From: Anticarsia gemmatalis
Lineage: Eukaryota; Arthropoda; Insecta; Lepidoptera; Erebidae
Direction of reading: 5' to 3'
DNA: 64,000 nucleotides
Assembly (NCBI RefSeq): GCF_050436995.1
Contig: NC_134747.1
Coordinates: 1,557,501 to 1,621,500, forward strand
The translations under genes and the position numbers were made by a program. Under the pieces are notes generated by a model. That model was not told the DNA's origin. It did no database searches and saw nothing but the letters and a program-made list of their open reading frames with translations. Positions 51,570 through 63,971 of this stretch are shown here, in pieces (the stretch's first letter is position 1; each line of letters opens with the position of its first letter).

Positions 51570-53300
51570 GACGGGTGCTCATTGAAAAAAAAACATAGCA
51601 AGAACGATATAATTAAAGTAGATTTTTTATATTTTAGCTGCATTATGACAAAAAGGTTTTCTTTAGTGGAAATAATTCCAATGAATATTTATAAACGAAA
51701 CAATAATTACGACTTAAATTAACGTATCCATAAGCGAATTGCTCCTTGTTTAGCATTTTACGTAGCCAAGCGGATTTTATGTCACACAGAACTGGCGCAG
51801 TTTTGTGACTCATCGCGTGCTTATTTACTGCAATTTGAGGAAAAACCTCGGAAGCAGTCACGTCCTATATAATTAGGTATTATAATACCATTTTTGGATT
51901 AACTAATAAACAATAACATATTGAGGATTAGAAATCGGCGATTGGTAAGTTTTTAAAGTCGGGGATATTAATTACCTTACTGATGTAATGGTGTAAAAAT
52001 GTAGTCGGGAATAATAATTACGATGATAAAATCGCACCTATTAACCATAGGGGAAGGCAAACACCAGAGTATTGAATTACATGCTAAATTATATTGAAAA
52101 GTTTGGAAAGTAAGAGAACTCGACCAGCATGCTGGACCAAGCTTTAACCCACCTTACTTTAGAAAAACCTTACCTTACGTGGAAAACTACAGAAAACTCA
52201 ACAGTAGATAATAAATAAAATCACAATAAACAATTGTACATCTGCAACAACTGAAGCGGATTCACAATAGCTCAAACGCAGTGATATAAACGATAGTTGT
52301 GACCTCGAATCGTGACAGATGCAATTGTCGGAGTAAGGTCGCTCCAAGGACGGACGGCACGGATGCGCTTTGTCCCTGCAACTGATTTGTATACAGAACA
52401 TTGAATACACTGACACTATCGTTAATTGCTTTTCACCTGATTGTGCTAATTGAATGGCAAAGTTCGCGCAAGTGGAATGCAGTTTTCAAGGTTTGTGTTC
52501 GAGTCAGTGAAGTTTATGATGGTCTTTTAGATTCGACTTTTTAGGGAGGTTAAGCAATCTTTGATACGGACAGTTTAAAGATTGGTGCTAGGTAATTAAA
52601 GTGTCTTCACGAATTATTATCTTAGGATATTTGATAGGTTGGGTCCAGTCATATGAATTCAAAATAAAATAACAGTCGTTACATAAGAGGCTTTCGATTG
52701 GTTTGAATATCTCTGGCTCTAGTTTGACCGCTTACTGTAAAAAACCTTGTAAGAATATGATGGCTCTATAAATCTACACGATATCTTAATATTGAACAAA
52801 ATTTTCCATACTTAACTTGACAAAAATAGACCAATTAATTAAATCTCAACACCGCTCTTTCTATTTTATTTTCGCCAACGAAAATCACATTGAATTATTA
52901 AACGAGGAACCCATATTTGGCCTCATTAAAATTCTTATTAGGTATTCACAAAACAACCTATTCCGCTTAACCTACTTATCAAAATCGGGAATAAATTATA
53001 CATGTTGAAAATTTAATAGGTTTTTGCTTGATCGGTCATCAATTTATTGGGGAATATTCGTGCTACTGTTTTAACGAATTCAATTCGTCGAATGATGATT
53101 TTATTTTTAGGTTGTTTTTGTTTGTTTTTATATTTGGATGTATGTAGTTTTTAATTAGCGAGCTTAAATAACAGGAATACGTAGTGAAATTATAACTGAT
53201 GTACCTTTCTGGAAGCTTTTTTAAATTGTTTAGTAAATATCTGAATATTGGCATCGAAACCTTTACGAATTGTCATAAGTACTGCCTTAATATGACCGAG
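51570..53300. other. Gene-free stretch
   Basis: No exon supported. At 52,665-52,740 there is a decayed copy of the 5S-derived SINE tail (AACAGTCGTTACATAAGAGG, TTTGACCGCTTACTG). Confidence 0.5.
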
Positions 53301-53303
53301 GAC

Positions 53304-53512
53304 GGCGTCCGTGGCGAAATGATAAAGAGGGCCAGTGATCAGTGCGTCGAGAGGTCGTGGTTTCGATTCCCACATGGGACAAATATTTGTGCGACCCACA
53401 AATAGTTGTTTCGGGTCTGGTTATACTTTGTGTCCGTTGTTTTTATATTTGTAAAAGTCACGGCGACACTAGAGCAATTCTTAGTGCTTGAGGTGTCTTA
53501 GAAAAATAATGA
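53304..53512 (+). mobile_element. tRNA-derived SINE, diverged copy
   Basis: GGCGTCCGTGGCGAAATGAT, GTCGTGGTTTCGATTCCCAC and TTTGTGTCCGTTGTTTTTAT. Same family as 45.0 and 48.4 kb, with B-box mutations and a deleted middle. Confidence 0.85.
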
Positions 53513-54440
53513 CATTATAAGGATGTTTCCATGAGTAATTTTAATATTTCATGCCTCAAGTTTGTGATATTTGCCACACACACAGTTTTCATAGTAATAA
53601 TACATCAAAAAGAGTATTTTTAGTAACGTGTTACTCATCGTTTAATAAAAAGTTCAGTTTAAAAATACGAACAAACAAAACAATTCGGACCACAACACAG
53701 CAAAAGCGGCCTACACATTATAAATTTGTTTTAGGGTCTAAAAATAAACTCTCATTTACGACTCTGTGTACCACAGCCGTGGGTGTAGAGTAGTAGACCT
53801 TTAAGGGGTATTAATGACCTTTCAATCACTGAAACAGTTGGGTGAGACGTTTTGATCGTTATAATGTAGACCTTTAGGTCAAGTAACCAATGGTGTGGGG
53901 CTATTATTGGAAACTAGTAATCTAGATGGAAATGACTTTTGGTTAATCGAAATTTTGGGTTCAAGTGACAAGGTGAATTGTAAATTGATTGTATTTAACC
54001 ATTGTTATGCTTTGGATATACTTAGTTCTTTATTAATTTATACATCGGGAGAGACTTGGTGGTAGCATTTATAAATAACTTTTTATATTAATGTCGGGGT
54101 AAAATATTTAAACGTACATGTTTATGTAAAATTAATTTGCATTGCACATAAATTATGACGAGACTTCAAAAGTTTGAACTATAGCTTGGTATACAAATGT
54201 ATGGAATTTATAGGATTAATACATATTTACAACAGAATACAATAAATCTACTTAATTGATTGAGATTTATAAGCACTCATCGAACTTACGTTCACACCGA
54301 TCGCGGATGCTAACAGAAGCTAGTGTGCGGCCTTCCTATATGTGGTAAAACCAGGTAAAACATTATATTCCAAATAAATTATATAGCGAACTCAATATGA
54401 GTCTGTTCCGTGAATTTCAAACCACTATCCCATTTTAAAT

Positions 54441-54604
54441 TACCAATAACCTCAAAATATTAACCGGAATTCAAAACTCAATATAAAAAAGTCCATTCCA
54501 TTCACCATTAATGCTAATATTGGAATTATGTGCCATATATTGGTTATGTGTGTAATTCAGTCTGTATATCGTTTCAATGATAACGATGTGGTAACGTTTC
54601 ATTA
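54441..54604 (+). repeat. Duplicated block A, copy 1
   Basis: About 164 bp closely related to 54,814-54,974: shared ACCAATAACC, CAAAATATTAACC, ATTAATGCTAATA and the 20-mer TATGTGTGTAATTCAGTCTG, then TTTCAATGATAACGATGTGG. Same orientation, about 370 bp apart. Confidence 0.85.
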
Positions 54605-54660
54605 TTTATACTCAATTCGTTTGTTATTTGTATATTTGTGAAATTTTAATGTGTTCGAAA

Positions 54661-54813
54661 AATAAAACTTAACCTTTGATTATATTCACTAATCCAATTT
54701 TAGCGGAAAATTAATAAAAATTCGAGCCGTCTCCTATGCAAATGTGAAACATGCAATATAAGACGAAAAAGTGTGTAGATACACAAACTTCAGCCCTGAA
54801 ATTAGCTATTTGA
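54661..54813 (+). repeat. Duplicated block B, copy 1
   Basis: It shares AATAAAA-TTAA-CCTT, CGAGCCGTCTC and TACACAAACTTC-G-CCT with 56,190-56,340, in the same orientation and order with scattered indels. It lies between the two copies of block A. Confidence 0.6.
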
Positions 54814-54974
54814 TACCAATAACCACAAAATATTAACCAGAATTCCAAACTCAATGCAAAAAAAACCATGCCATTAATGCTAATACTGGATTTATGAAGT
54901 ACCATATGTCAGTTATGTGTGTAATTCAGTCTGTATATCATTTCAATGATAACGATGTGGTAACGTTTCGTTAT
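54814..54974 (+). repeat. Duplicated block A, copy 2
   Basis: The 3' half, from TATGTGTGTAATTCAGTCTG to AACGATGTGGTAACGTTTCG, is almost identical to copy 1. The 5' half has several substitutions and small indels. Confidence 0.85.
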
Positions 54975-55764
54975 GTTATTCGTTATTCAATCGCGGTTTT
55001 ATCGTTGTTCGTTGAGTGCGGATGTTATTGACGTTTTTGTGATCTGACGGTGTTGTGTTTCACTTTGTTAGCTTTGTAACATGAAATGATACAAGTAGGT
55101 ACACAATTAATGATTAACTACTGCATACTAGGTATAATTGTATGGTTAGGTATAAGCAGCATATATTCTGCTTAGATTTTCGAAATATGAGCCAAAAACC
55201 TGAACAAAGCTTCGAAGTGTCTTTGAAATGAACCGTATTGAGAGAGAACAAATTTACACGACACAGTTGCAGTGAATTATATGCTAATAATGTGTAAATT
55301 CCGATACTGTTAGTGGGATGGGTTCAGGTCATAAAATACTGTCCTTATAGGTATGATTTTCTAGGAGAATATCTAACTACACGAAATGTTGTTTCACATT
55401 CATATTTATTCAAATTTTACTCCCAACTAGACTCTGAACCATTCACTATCCATACAAAAATAGCGCTGCAGGTATAAATTTCCTATTGACAAAGCCTAAT
55501 AAATCTGCCATAAAACATTCAGCACATAATATTTAATATAAAAAACAGCAAAACATTGCATAACCACCTACACAGTAACTGGATATATTTGCAGTACGTG
55601 GAGTGTATGTGACAACTCAAGCAGTTAGGTATCAATTCGGCTCCGAGCAATCATCATAAAGTGTTTGTTGTTTGTCTGTGACGTGTGTTACACTGAGATA
55701 TATTATATACTTTAGGAGAAATAGGTCAATAGGATAGTGTTAATATCGTTACGTTTTTTTTCTT

Positions 55765-55825
55765 ACCCCATTACTGCCCCACTGCTGGGCAAGGGTCTCC
55801 TCCCAAACGAGGGAGGAGTCAGGCC
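55765..55825 (-). mobile_element. LINE 3' tail fragment
   Basis: CCCATTACTGCCCCACTGCT followed by GGGTCTCCTCCCAAACGAGG is the reverse complement of the 27.4-kb phrase. Confidence 0.65.
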
Positions 55826-56189
55826 TTCAGTTGTATCGTGTGTTTCATAAGTAATTTTATTTAATAAGGATTAAGCCGCAATTACTGAGTACTTAGGTAT
55901 ACAAAACATTTCATTTATTAAACACTTTATAATTAATGGACTTGCATTGCACTATATTATGCCCTGAAAATGGAATGTATATTATAAAAGTTCTACGAAG
56001 CTTTCAGCGAAGTGAGTGAGAAAAGCCTTTCGTAAAGTAAGTCCATCAAAAATATTGATTGAGCTTATGAAAAACGGAAAGCTGTAATTACGATTATTTC
56101 GTAATTGTTTTATCACACATAGATCTTACGTGATTACAAAAAAACATATTTACTCTATTAGGTGCCTAGGGTACTTAAACGTTTCTCCA

Positions 56190-56340
56190 AAATAAAATTA
56201 AACCTTAAAATCCAATGTTAGCTCAAAATTAATATAAAAAGGAGCCGTCTCTTGTCTCTAAATTAGAAAATATAAAAGGAAAAAGTAAGTACACAAACTT
56301 CGGTCCTAATTAGGTGTTTGGTACGTTACAAAGATAACCC
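56190..56340 (+). repeat. Duplicated block B, copy 2
   Basis: Order-conserved similarity to 54,661-54,813: AATAAAATTAAACCTTAAAA, GGAGCCGTCTCTTG, GTACACAAACTTCGGTCCTA. More diverged than the two block A copies. Confidence 0.55.
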
Positions 56341-56344
56341 TAAA

Positions 56345-57970
56345 AAGGGCTGTAAGGCCGTAACCCTCGCCCGGCTTTCCTTTTCAATCTGTTCACAAGC
56401 ATTGAATTGCGCAAAACTCTAATTACGCATCCGAAAGGTTAGCAAAAAATACAAGAACATCAAACCTTTTCCCCTCAAGGCTGTATTACGTATTCCATGA
56501 AAAATGAACTGCTATGAAGTTCAAACACCTCTTTAGGACATCGTTAGCGAAAGTTTTGAAGGGAAATATGAAGATTTTTCTTTTTTGTCTGAATTAATGG
56601 CTTGATTGGACTTTTAAATTGATTGTGTTCTGATGGATTGTGAATAATGAGTTTTTGAAAATGAATGAACTTTGTTTATCAATAATGTCCTCAATTTTCT
56701 ATATCATAACCGCTTTTCTAGGAAGTGAAAGAGGCACACATTGTACAATCACTTGCGATGAAGTTTACTGAAAGTTGTTATACGCTGTCTCCTGGCCATC
56801 TTCAATCTTCGAATCAAACTTTCAATTTTGTTTTTGAGCATAACATCATTACTAGATAGAACTTACTCTAAGTAATTTATAATGTGTTTAAATATAGTAC
56901 CATTAATTCCTTTTATCGCTACTTTTGACTAAATGATACTTACTCAACAAGAAAACGAAAAATGTTCCTCATTGAAAATAAAAGGAAAAGAAATTCAATA
57001 TCACTCGCAAAAGCTTAAAAAGTCGCAATTCACGGAATCTCGAAGGGATTGCTTACGACCTATTATTGCTGGGTTCCATTAATCCTGGCGGCTTAAGCCC
57101 GTCACTGGCCATCCATCACACGATCAATCTTCACCAAAACGCTCCAGAAAGTTGGATGGACGTCTCTAAAGTGACCCAGAAATCTTTGCCAAGTTTGACT
57201 ACTTAATAAAAAGTTATACGCACTTTTGTTGTTTGTCACTAAATTACTTGAAAAATCTACCTTATAAGATAAAAATGCACTTTAAGATAGTTATGACTTA
57301 GTCCCGAAAGTTCTTGAATTGTCTTCAAGTGAGTCGCAAGCCCATTTGTTTGAAACTGGAAGTAGGTCTATGCCCAGTGTGCTTTACACTCGTTTCCAAA
57401 AATATTGACACGTTTGCCTATGGAGAAATACGCGTTCTAATATTGATATTCGATTGTTCCTATTCTTTTAACAACAGAATTCCTTCAGAAGTAAGACATT
57501 ATATACCTACCTAGTATTTGGAATATTATTATCAATCGAAATCAGTCGGCCAAAGAAGTAAAACCCAAAAAGAGAAGTATCCCCGAGGGTAAATATTCCA
57601 TCCGCCTGTAAATATTCTATAGCTACCTACACTAGCATAAATATACATTTTTTGTATATTGTATGTCTGTGACCGCTATAAGAGCAATTTTTCATGTATG
57701 AGAACAAAAAGTTTGGTGGGATTGTTTTGTTTTGTGTATGTTTTTTCGTCGTTTACATATTCATCAGGCACGGGGAAGCTGGTGTTGTACAGTTCTTTTT
57801 GTTTTATATTTCTGTGTTGATATTTAGGACTGCTGATAGGTTTATAATACGTAAGTTATGTAATAAATAACAGCTTTCTTTGATTTGTCTCTTCTTTACA
57901 TACTTTTATTCTTGCTGTGTTTGTTTGTTTGCTTGAAGTAAGTTATTTGAAAATTTTCCTACATCCTGCT
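56345..57970. other. Gene-free stretch
   Basis: No exon supported. A moderately GC-rich segment at 56,345-56,420 (CCGTAACCCTCGCCCGGCTT) has no recognisable coding frame. Confidence 0.45.
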
Positions 57971-58056
57971 GACTAGAAACCATGCACAGTAGTTAAGTTC
58001 GCCTGTTCGGAGGATCCTCCCTTTGTGTTGTTCCACAAATTCTTATGAAAACCTAC

Positions 58057-58165
58057 CTCGTCTTCCATCGAGAATAATTTCAAACTATTAAAGTTATCAT
58101 TGGGCAGCAGTAAAAGAAATTGTAATGCTTGGAAACCTCCCAGATTTTCACCCACAATTTTTCGC
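58057..58165 (-). CDS. Probable exon of an unidentified minus-strand gene or exon relic
   Basis: 109 nt, acceptor GTTGTTTTACAG, donor GAG|GTAGGT, phase 2 to 0, fully open for 36 codons: KIVGENLGGFQALQFLLLL followed by PNDNFNSLKLFSMEDE. The amphipathic AL-FLLLLP-x2-N-x3-LKL arrangement recalls a helix pair seen in RhoGAP-type folds, but the match is too short to assign. The frame stays open through the intron to a stop at 57,975. It could be a real internal exon, a nested gene or a duplicated exon fragment. Confidence 0.4.
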
Positions 58166-58169
58166 CTGT

Positions 58170-60990
58170 AAAACAACAAACGGGGTCAGTCTTCAGGTCG
58201 ATATTACCGATACATTCGTCAGCAGTATTTAACACTACTGCTTGATCACTTGGCAGGCTTCGGCATAAGGCTGCCTCGCCACGTGCAACTCACTCGGCTG
58301 TTTAATGCGTACGACTATTTATAGAACACACTGAATACCGTTGTTTGTTCTTGTTTTACATTTGTTGCTATTTTATACGTAAAGGTCACTGGTTTAGACA
58401 ACAGGGGACTTTATAAATGTAGAAGCACACTTTGAATTGGATGTTTTTATATAAATTAGTTTGGTGGTAAAACTGGATCGTGATGCCAGTACTAGCTCTG
58501 TTGTTCAGTGTTGTACCTAAATTTAAAATTCTACTACAACATTTTGTGTTTTAGGGATTTCCTAATACGGGTAGTATGAATACCTACGATGAGATTTAAA
58601 ACAAATTCTGCTGCGTGAAAAGAAGGCTAAAGTAAATTTATTTAGCTATAATAATGCGTAGGGGTAAAGACAGTTAGTGATGTATAGTTGTGTTCAACAA
58701 TGAACACGACAGTTTTCTAACTAAACGATTTTCATGAACTTCAATTTCTGAAATCAATGACAAGTAATTCAATATGGGAAGTTTCGCTAAACGTATTTGA
58801 CTAGGGTCGAGTGGTACGGTGTTCGAGTGCTACCCATTTGCCTAGTCCCGACTAGGCCGAGAGGCCGGGACAAGTTTTAAGCACTTGTCCGCACTCCACG
58901 GGCATATTATCTGATATAGATTTAGTTTCTAACCCCTGATGTTCGATGAAATTGATTTTGAAAAGTTTGCCAACTACTTTTAAGTTTGCAGTAACGCTTT
59001 TCATAATAGTCAAGTAATAATACCTATATACAAGCACAGTATCACGCCTGTTATATCCTAAGGTGTAAGCAGAGGTGTATGACAAACACCCACGTTTCAC
59101 CACTAACAATGTTAGTCCCAAGTTAGCGAGCCTATAACCATTTTCCGGGCACGATACCAAACTCCGAGTTACTATTGAGAAATATTCTAAACAAAAACAC
59201 TTAGTAGAGAGAGTAGACTAGCAATAACTTAGTTAAACAGGAAATATTATTTTATTTAGCCTATGTTTGTGGCTTTGAGTCAGTTGCCGCAGTTCTATTG
59301 ACTTTTATAATCCAGGGCATACAATGACCTTTGAAAGGTTGTAGCAATTCTTTTGTTATTTGCGTAAAGTAACGAATCATTAGTCCCTTCGAGCTGCTCG
59401 GGTGGCGCAAAGGTACCTAGTTATGTTGAACTTCTCTCTAGTACTACATTACCGTGAAGTCTCTTTACTTACTAGTTCCAGGCTTCTATCAAAGGGTTGC
59501 CTGTAATTTGTCTTGAAGTATTTACCTAACGTTTTTAAAAAAGGTACTTTTTTGTTCGTAAATAAAACTGCTGGTGTGGACTGGTTACGTCAACGGTTTA
59601 CGTTTTCTCAGTTGCTGTATCTATAACTTTGCACTTTCGTTTATGGCGAATGCACCACTTCTACAAGCAGTAGCGTGGTTTTAGATATCACTCAACCTTC
59701 TTCATGAATTTGACTTACAGTCGTCAATCTTTGCAAACCGATTGGTACCTATTTTCAGAGATTAATTTCCCGATCAAACAAATATCTTGGTTATTATATT
59801 AGTGGATTGATTTTAATCGACAAAATTTATACAAGTATTGAGAAGGATAATCACACAAATAAACTCATCATCTACGATCACGTTTATACAGCAATACTGT
59901 CCACAATACCTATACAACGGCCATCATTAATCCCGTCTGATCCTTCATAACGCAACAATGTCCATACTAAAAGCCGGCGTAATCCGACACACACAGATTA
60001 CTTCAAGTACCTGAGTACTTTGTCCCTTCTTCATAAAGATATTGTTATGTAAAGTCCTATCTCGAATATCCCCGCTCGGGGGAAATTAAGGTCCTTTTGC
60101 AATTCATTTTTTACTTATATGTATATGCCTAATTTTGACGTTATATAAAATGATACTACTTTTGTGCTTTCGTTTTAAGTGTTTTTACAGTAGGTTTTTT
60201 TATGCTCGTCGTGGCTTCTTTAATTTTGATTTCCTGACGACTTGTACTATTTAGCACATAGTGATAAATAGGTTGGAAGTTTATTTTCCTGACTATGGAA
60301 AAACAAAAACGAGGGCAATGCTTAAAACAGTGAAACAGCATTACTTGTGGGCATTTGGATTTAAACGTTTAGTATAAGATTCGACTACTTCATGTATATC
60401 AGTGTTGCTTTTTGTGTAAAGATACTGTAAATGTGTTAATGTAATTTTTACATGGAAAACGTCTAAATCAATTTTGATAAAGCCAGCATTTCTGAAATTG
60501 GGTGTAGATAACGCAAAGAAAAATTATGTCTGCGATTTGATTGCGCAGTCAATGTTTATGTATGCTAAATGCTCTTATACCATCATGCTCCTAAGTATTG
60601 GTTGTTTTGTCACAGAAAATTACAGTTCGTAAACTTTCTAACACACGATTATTTTTGTACTGTATGTGTTACGTCACAGTTAGACGTTTAGCAATATGAG
60701 TACACATTACGGACCTTTACGACGGCCGGTGTCATTTAAATTTGGACCGGCGTGGGTGCTCTCGTGGTAAATTAGTTTCGTAAGGCTTTGAAGAATTGTT
60801 TCAGAACGAAATATGTTTATTTAGTTCTCGTCTCCTCTGCCCTGAATTTGAGATGAGAGGCTATTTTTAAGTGTGATCGTGTTTACTTATTTTTGTGAAT
60901 GAAAAACAATTTGAAACTGTCGTTCCCTAAATAAAGTGTTTCTATTGTCGTAAGCACTATGGAAAAAAACGTAAAGAATTATACTTTGAG
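58170..60990. other. Gene-free stretch with a dispersed repeat
   Basis: 59,035-59,165 holds a lepidopteran dispersed phrase (minus strand GTTATAGGCTCGCTAACTTG, GGGTGTTTGTCATACACC), related to 30,970-31,045. A small palindrome, CCTAGTCCCGACTAGG, lies at 58,841-58,856. No exon supported. Confidence 0.5.
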
Positions 60991-60992
60991 TA

Positions 60993-61088
60993 ACCGTCAG
61001 TATAAAAGCTCACACGGTGCTTGAGTCAATGAAATAAACTGTAGGTAAGTATATTAGCTCACACGTTGCTCGAGTCAGTGACATAATA
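60993..61088 (+). repeat. Two-copy tandem repeat around GCTCACACG-TGCT-GAGTCA
   Basis: GTCAGTATAAAAGCTCACAC and GTAAGTATATTAGCTCACAC start two units about 52 bp apart; both continue GGTGCTTGAGTCAATGA or GTTGCTCGAGTCAGTGA. Confidence 0.7.
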
Positions 61089-61089
61089 A

Positions 61090-62849
61090 CGAAATTATTT
61101 TGTTACAATATGCTCTATACCAATTTTGAATAGCTTCCGTACACCATTGTACTAGTCTAAAATAACTTTAGGAATCCCTATCAAACTAATTGTAAATCAA
61201 ACCTAACTACACTGCGTAGTAGCAAATATTCAAATAAATATACAAAACGAAATCATGTAGTCCCCAAAACGGTGCCAAGAAAAAATCTACCCGAGTGAAA
61301 AGTATCAATGTATTGACGCATTGCAGACCCAACAAAGGGGGACATTCATCACGATTGACAATCATTTACCCGGCTTCTTCTCACCTGACGTGGATAGATG
61401 GAAGTCTGCTCCTGGTATAATTTTATGACCTCACGGCCTGTTACGGCCGGTTGCTTTAATAAATTAACGATTTATAGACTCTTAGGTACTAGAGCTACTA
61501 CTATTAAGCGGTAGAAGGGGTATATATGAACCTAAAATCTGATGGAAATCATTGAAAACGATAATGCTTTGAATTTGATTAGTAGATACACTGAGCTCTA
61601 GGCAAGTCTGCAGATGTCACTAGTTTGGTGGCTCCATTAGATTATTATCAATAGATAGTTAGTAGTTACTTACTTAATATAGTCTTCTAGCATAAGTCAG
61701 TTTTTGTATCTTTGCCGTGGTTAAACTTGACTAGTAAACAAGAAATACGGTTGAATTTTTGACGCGTACAAAACAGTAACAGTCTACTCTATCCTACTAC
61801 AAGTCATACGATATTCACGATACCTTCCTTTACATTTACTCGTATAGTCTTGGACAGTATAAGATCGTATAAGATAATATAAGAGATAAATAAGATCGAA
61901 TATGTAAAGTTATAGACGATCTACATCTAGTTCTTTAACCCTGTCACGTTGACAAGTGCCTAAGAAACAGAAGCATTGTCTGACACAAACTTTAACACAA
62001 TTTAATATTGTATCAACAGACATTTTCACTTTTCGTGCCTTAAATACCATACTTTATTTGATCCGAATGTGAGAATTTGTTTCATTTAAGATTTATGTCA
62101 AATAACGTAGGTACGGATTATGAGAAAAGGTTTCTACGGACTTATATTAAAAAATACGCGACGTGTTCACGAAATTCCAAACATTTGCGATATTAAACTG
62201 TCGATGGGACGAGTAGGTATAATGTGTCGACCTAGTCTTCTCAGATTCATGTTCTTTTATACGCAGAATTAATAAAAACACTGCGTCATCATTGCTTAGC
62301 GTATCATTTGGGATGCTATTGCGTATCTCAGTTGACAACCGTTTAATAGGTAGTACCTACTATTCAGTTCCGCAATTCTCGACAATTGGAACCATCGAAA
62401 GATTGACATTCAAAATGTACTGCCAAAATAGTTTCTACGATGCCCGTTAGAGGCGCAAAACTGATTGTCATACATAATTTTTCTATAGCTAGCCGATTGT
62501 CGTAGTGTATGTAATGAAATGACATTTCATTAATCTGTGGTTTTCAATGACGGATGATTGTCAGATAATTTTGTGCAAATTTATTGATATAAAACTTATG
62601 ATTTAATTTGATTATATTTAAGAAACGATGTAATTCAGGAAGTGATATTAGTAAACTTTAATTGTCGTTTCTTTGTGTTTTCAGGTGAGATAATTGTTAT
62701 AGTGTTAGAAATTGATAATTGTTTTGTTATTGTAAAGACGTATGAAATAAAACAAACCTTTGTGTTTTCAGAGAAACAAATTATGGTTTATTTTTGAAAA
62801 TCCTGAATAATATATCTTATAAAACGACAATTTTGTTAACTAAAACAAG
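61090..62849. other. Gene-free stretch, probably includes the retrotransposon LTR and leader
   Basis: An ATAAGAT-rich degenerate repeat lies at 61,858-61,905. The gag ORF starts at 62,850, so the 5' LTR and primer-binding site should lie in the last few hundred bases. I could not define their borders without the 3' LTR. The phrase TTTGTGTTTTCAG occurs twice (about 62,672 and 62,759). Confidence 0.4.
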
Positions 62850-63971
62850 ATGGACCGGTTGCAATTTGAGTTTACGATGATAGCTTCAAAGGATGGCAAA
62901 TCTAATGTATTAGCCATAACCTCAATATCTACAGAAGATGGAAAATGTTATGTTTTACCTGATGAACTCGAACCGGTGATTCATCACACATATATTGTCA
63001 AAATGAACACTTTCTCAAAAATAAAGAATAGCATAAAGAAAAGGCATCAAAGTAGAAAAATATGGATAAAATTGGATGAAGATCTAAAGAAGACATATAT
63101 TGACGAGGAAGGTAATTTACAATTTCATGATCAATATTTAGAAGAAATAAGCACTATACAACAAAAAACCAAAGATGACAATTTGCAGCATATCTTAGAA
63201 AAATTAATAGAAACTTCAGCGAAGAAAGAGAATCAACATAACCTAAAAAATATCTCAGAAAAATTTATTATTGAAAAATTCACAAGCAAGAATACTAATG
63301 CAATACAATGGATAGAGACTTTTGAAAAAGAGTGTGAGCGCTTTAATATAACAAAAGATGAAACAAAAATAGATATATTGAGATTATTTTTAGAAAAATC
63401 CTGTTTGGAATGGTACAGCTCGATGATCATAAAACTAACAGTAAATTCTGAATGGAATGAATGGAAAAACAAATTTTTAGAAACTTTTAGAAACCAAGGA
63501 TGGGACGTAGTCACATATGCTCTCACATTCAGGTATAAAGAAGGACTGTTAATTGATTATGCTATAAAAAAAGAACGGCTTATACTAGAAATAAACAAAC
63601 TGATAGATTCCAAAACAATGATAGATCTTATTGCAACAGGTTTACCTGGGTTTATCTTAAATAAGTTAAACAGGGATGAACTCAACGATACTACTGATTT
63701 GTTCAACGAGATAAGAAAATATGAAGGTATGATGTACAAGAAAAACTCAACTATAATAAAGAGTGGTACATTCCCTCATAAAAATAAAACTAATGAGAAG
63801 AAACCATGTAAGACTTGTGAATCCTTGAACAAAGGAATAAGATATCATCCGGAGGAGTCATGTTGGTTCAAGAAAAATAAAAATGAATCTGAAAAGGTTT
63901 TCAAAGCCAGAAATGTAAATAATAACTCCATTATTGAAGTAGATATAAACACTGAAACAAAAAACGAGTAA
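62850..63971 (+). CDS. Gag-type protein of an LTR retrotransposon, intact
   Basis: 373 codons, starting ATGGACCGG in context AACAAGATGG, ending TAA. Residues about 145-300 look like a Ty3/gypsy-type capsid: an NAIQWIETFEKEC motif, then helices around RLFLEKSCLEWYSSM and NEWKNKFLETF. The C-terminus has a zinc-binding CX2CX9HX4C (C320, C323, H333, C338), longer in its middle than the classical CCHC knuckle but common in insect gag proteins with RYHPEESCW-like wording. It is very AT-rich and Lys/Asn-rich, unlike the DOCK exons. Pol is expected to the right, beyond the window. A domesticated gag gene is the alternative. Confidence 0.8.
   Translation: MDRLQFEFTMIASKDGKSNVLAITSISTEDGKCYVLPDELEPVIHHTYIVKMNTFSKIKNSIKKRHQSRKIWIKLDEDLKKTYIDEEGNLQFHDQYLEEISTIQQKTKDDNLQHILEKLIETSAKKENQHNLKNISEKFIIEKFTSKNTNAIQWIETFEKECERFNITKDETKIDILRLFLEKSCLEWYSSMIIKLTVNSEWNEWKNKFLETFRNQGWDVVTYALTFRYKEGLLIDYAIKKERLILEINKLIDSKTMIDLIATGLPGFILNKLNRDELNDTTDLFNEIRKYEGMMYKKNSTIIKSGTFPHKNKTNEKKPCKTCESLNKGIRYHPEESCWFKKNKNESEKVFKARNVNNNSIIEVDINTETKNE

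Noticed and set aside
52198..52416. 72-codon minus-strand frame with Cys/Arg-rich sequence
   Set aside because: No splice sites, no family, no neighbouring exons; composition only.
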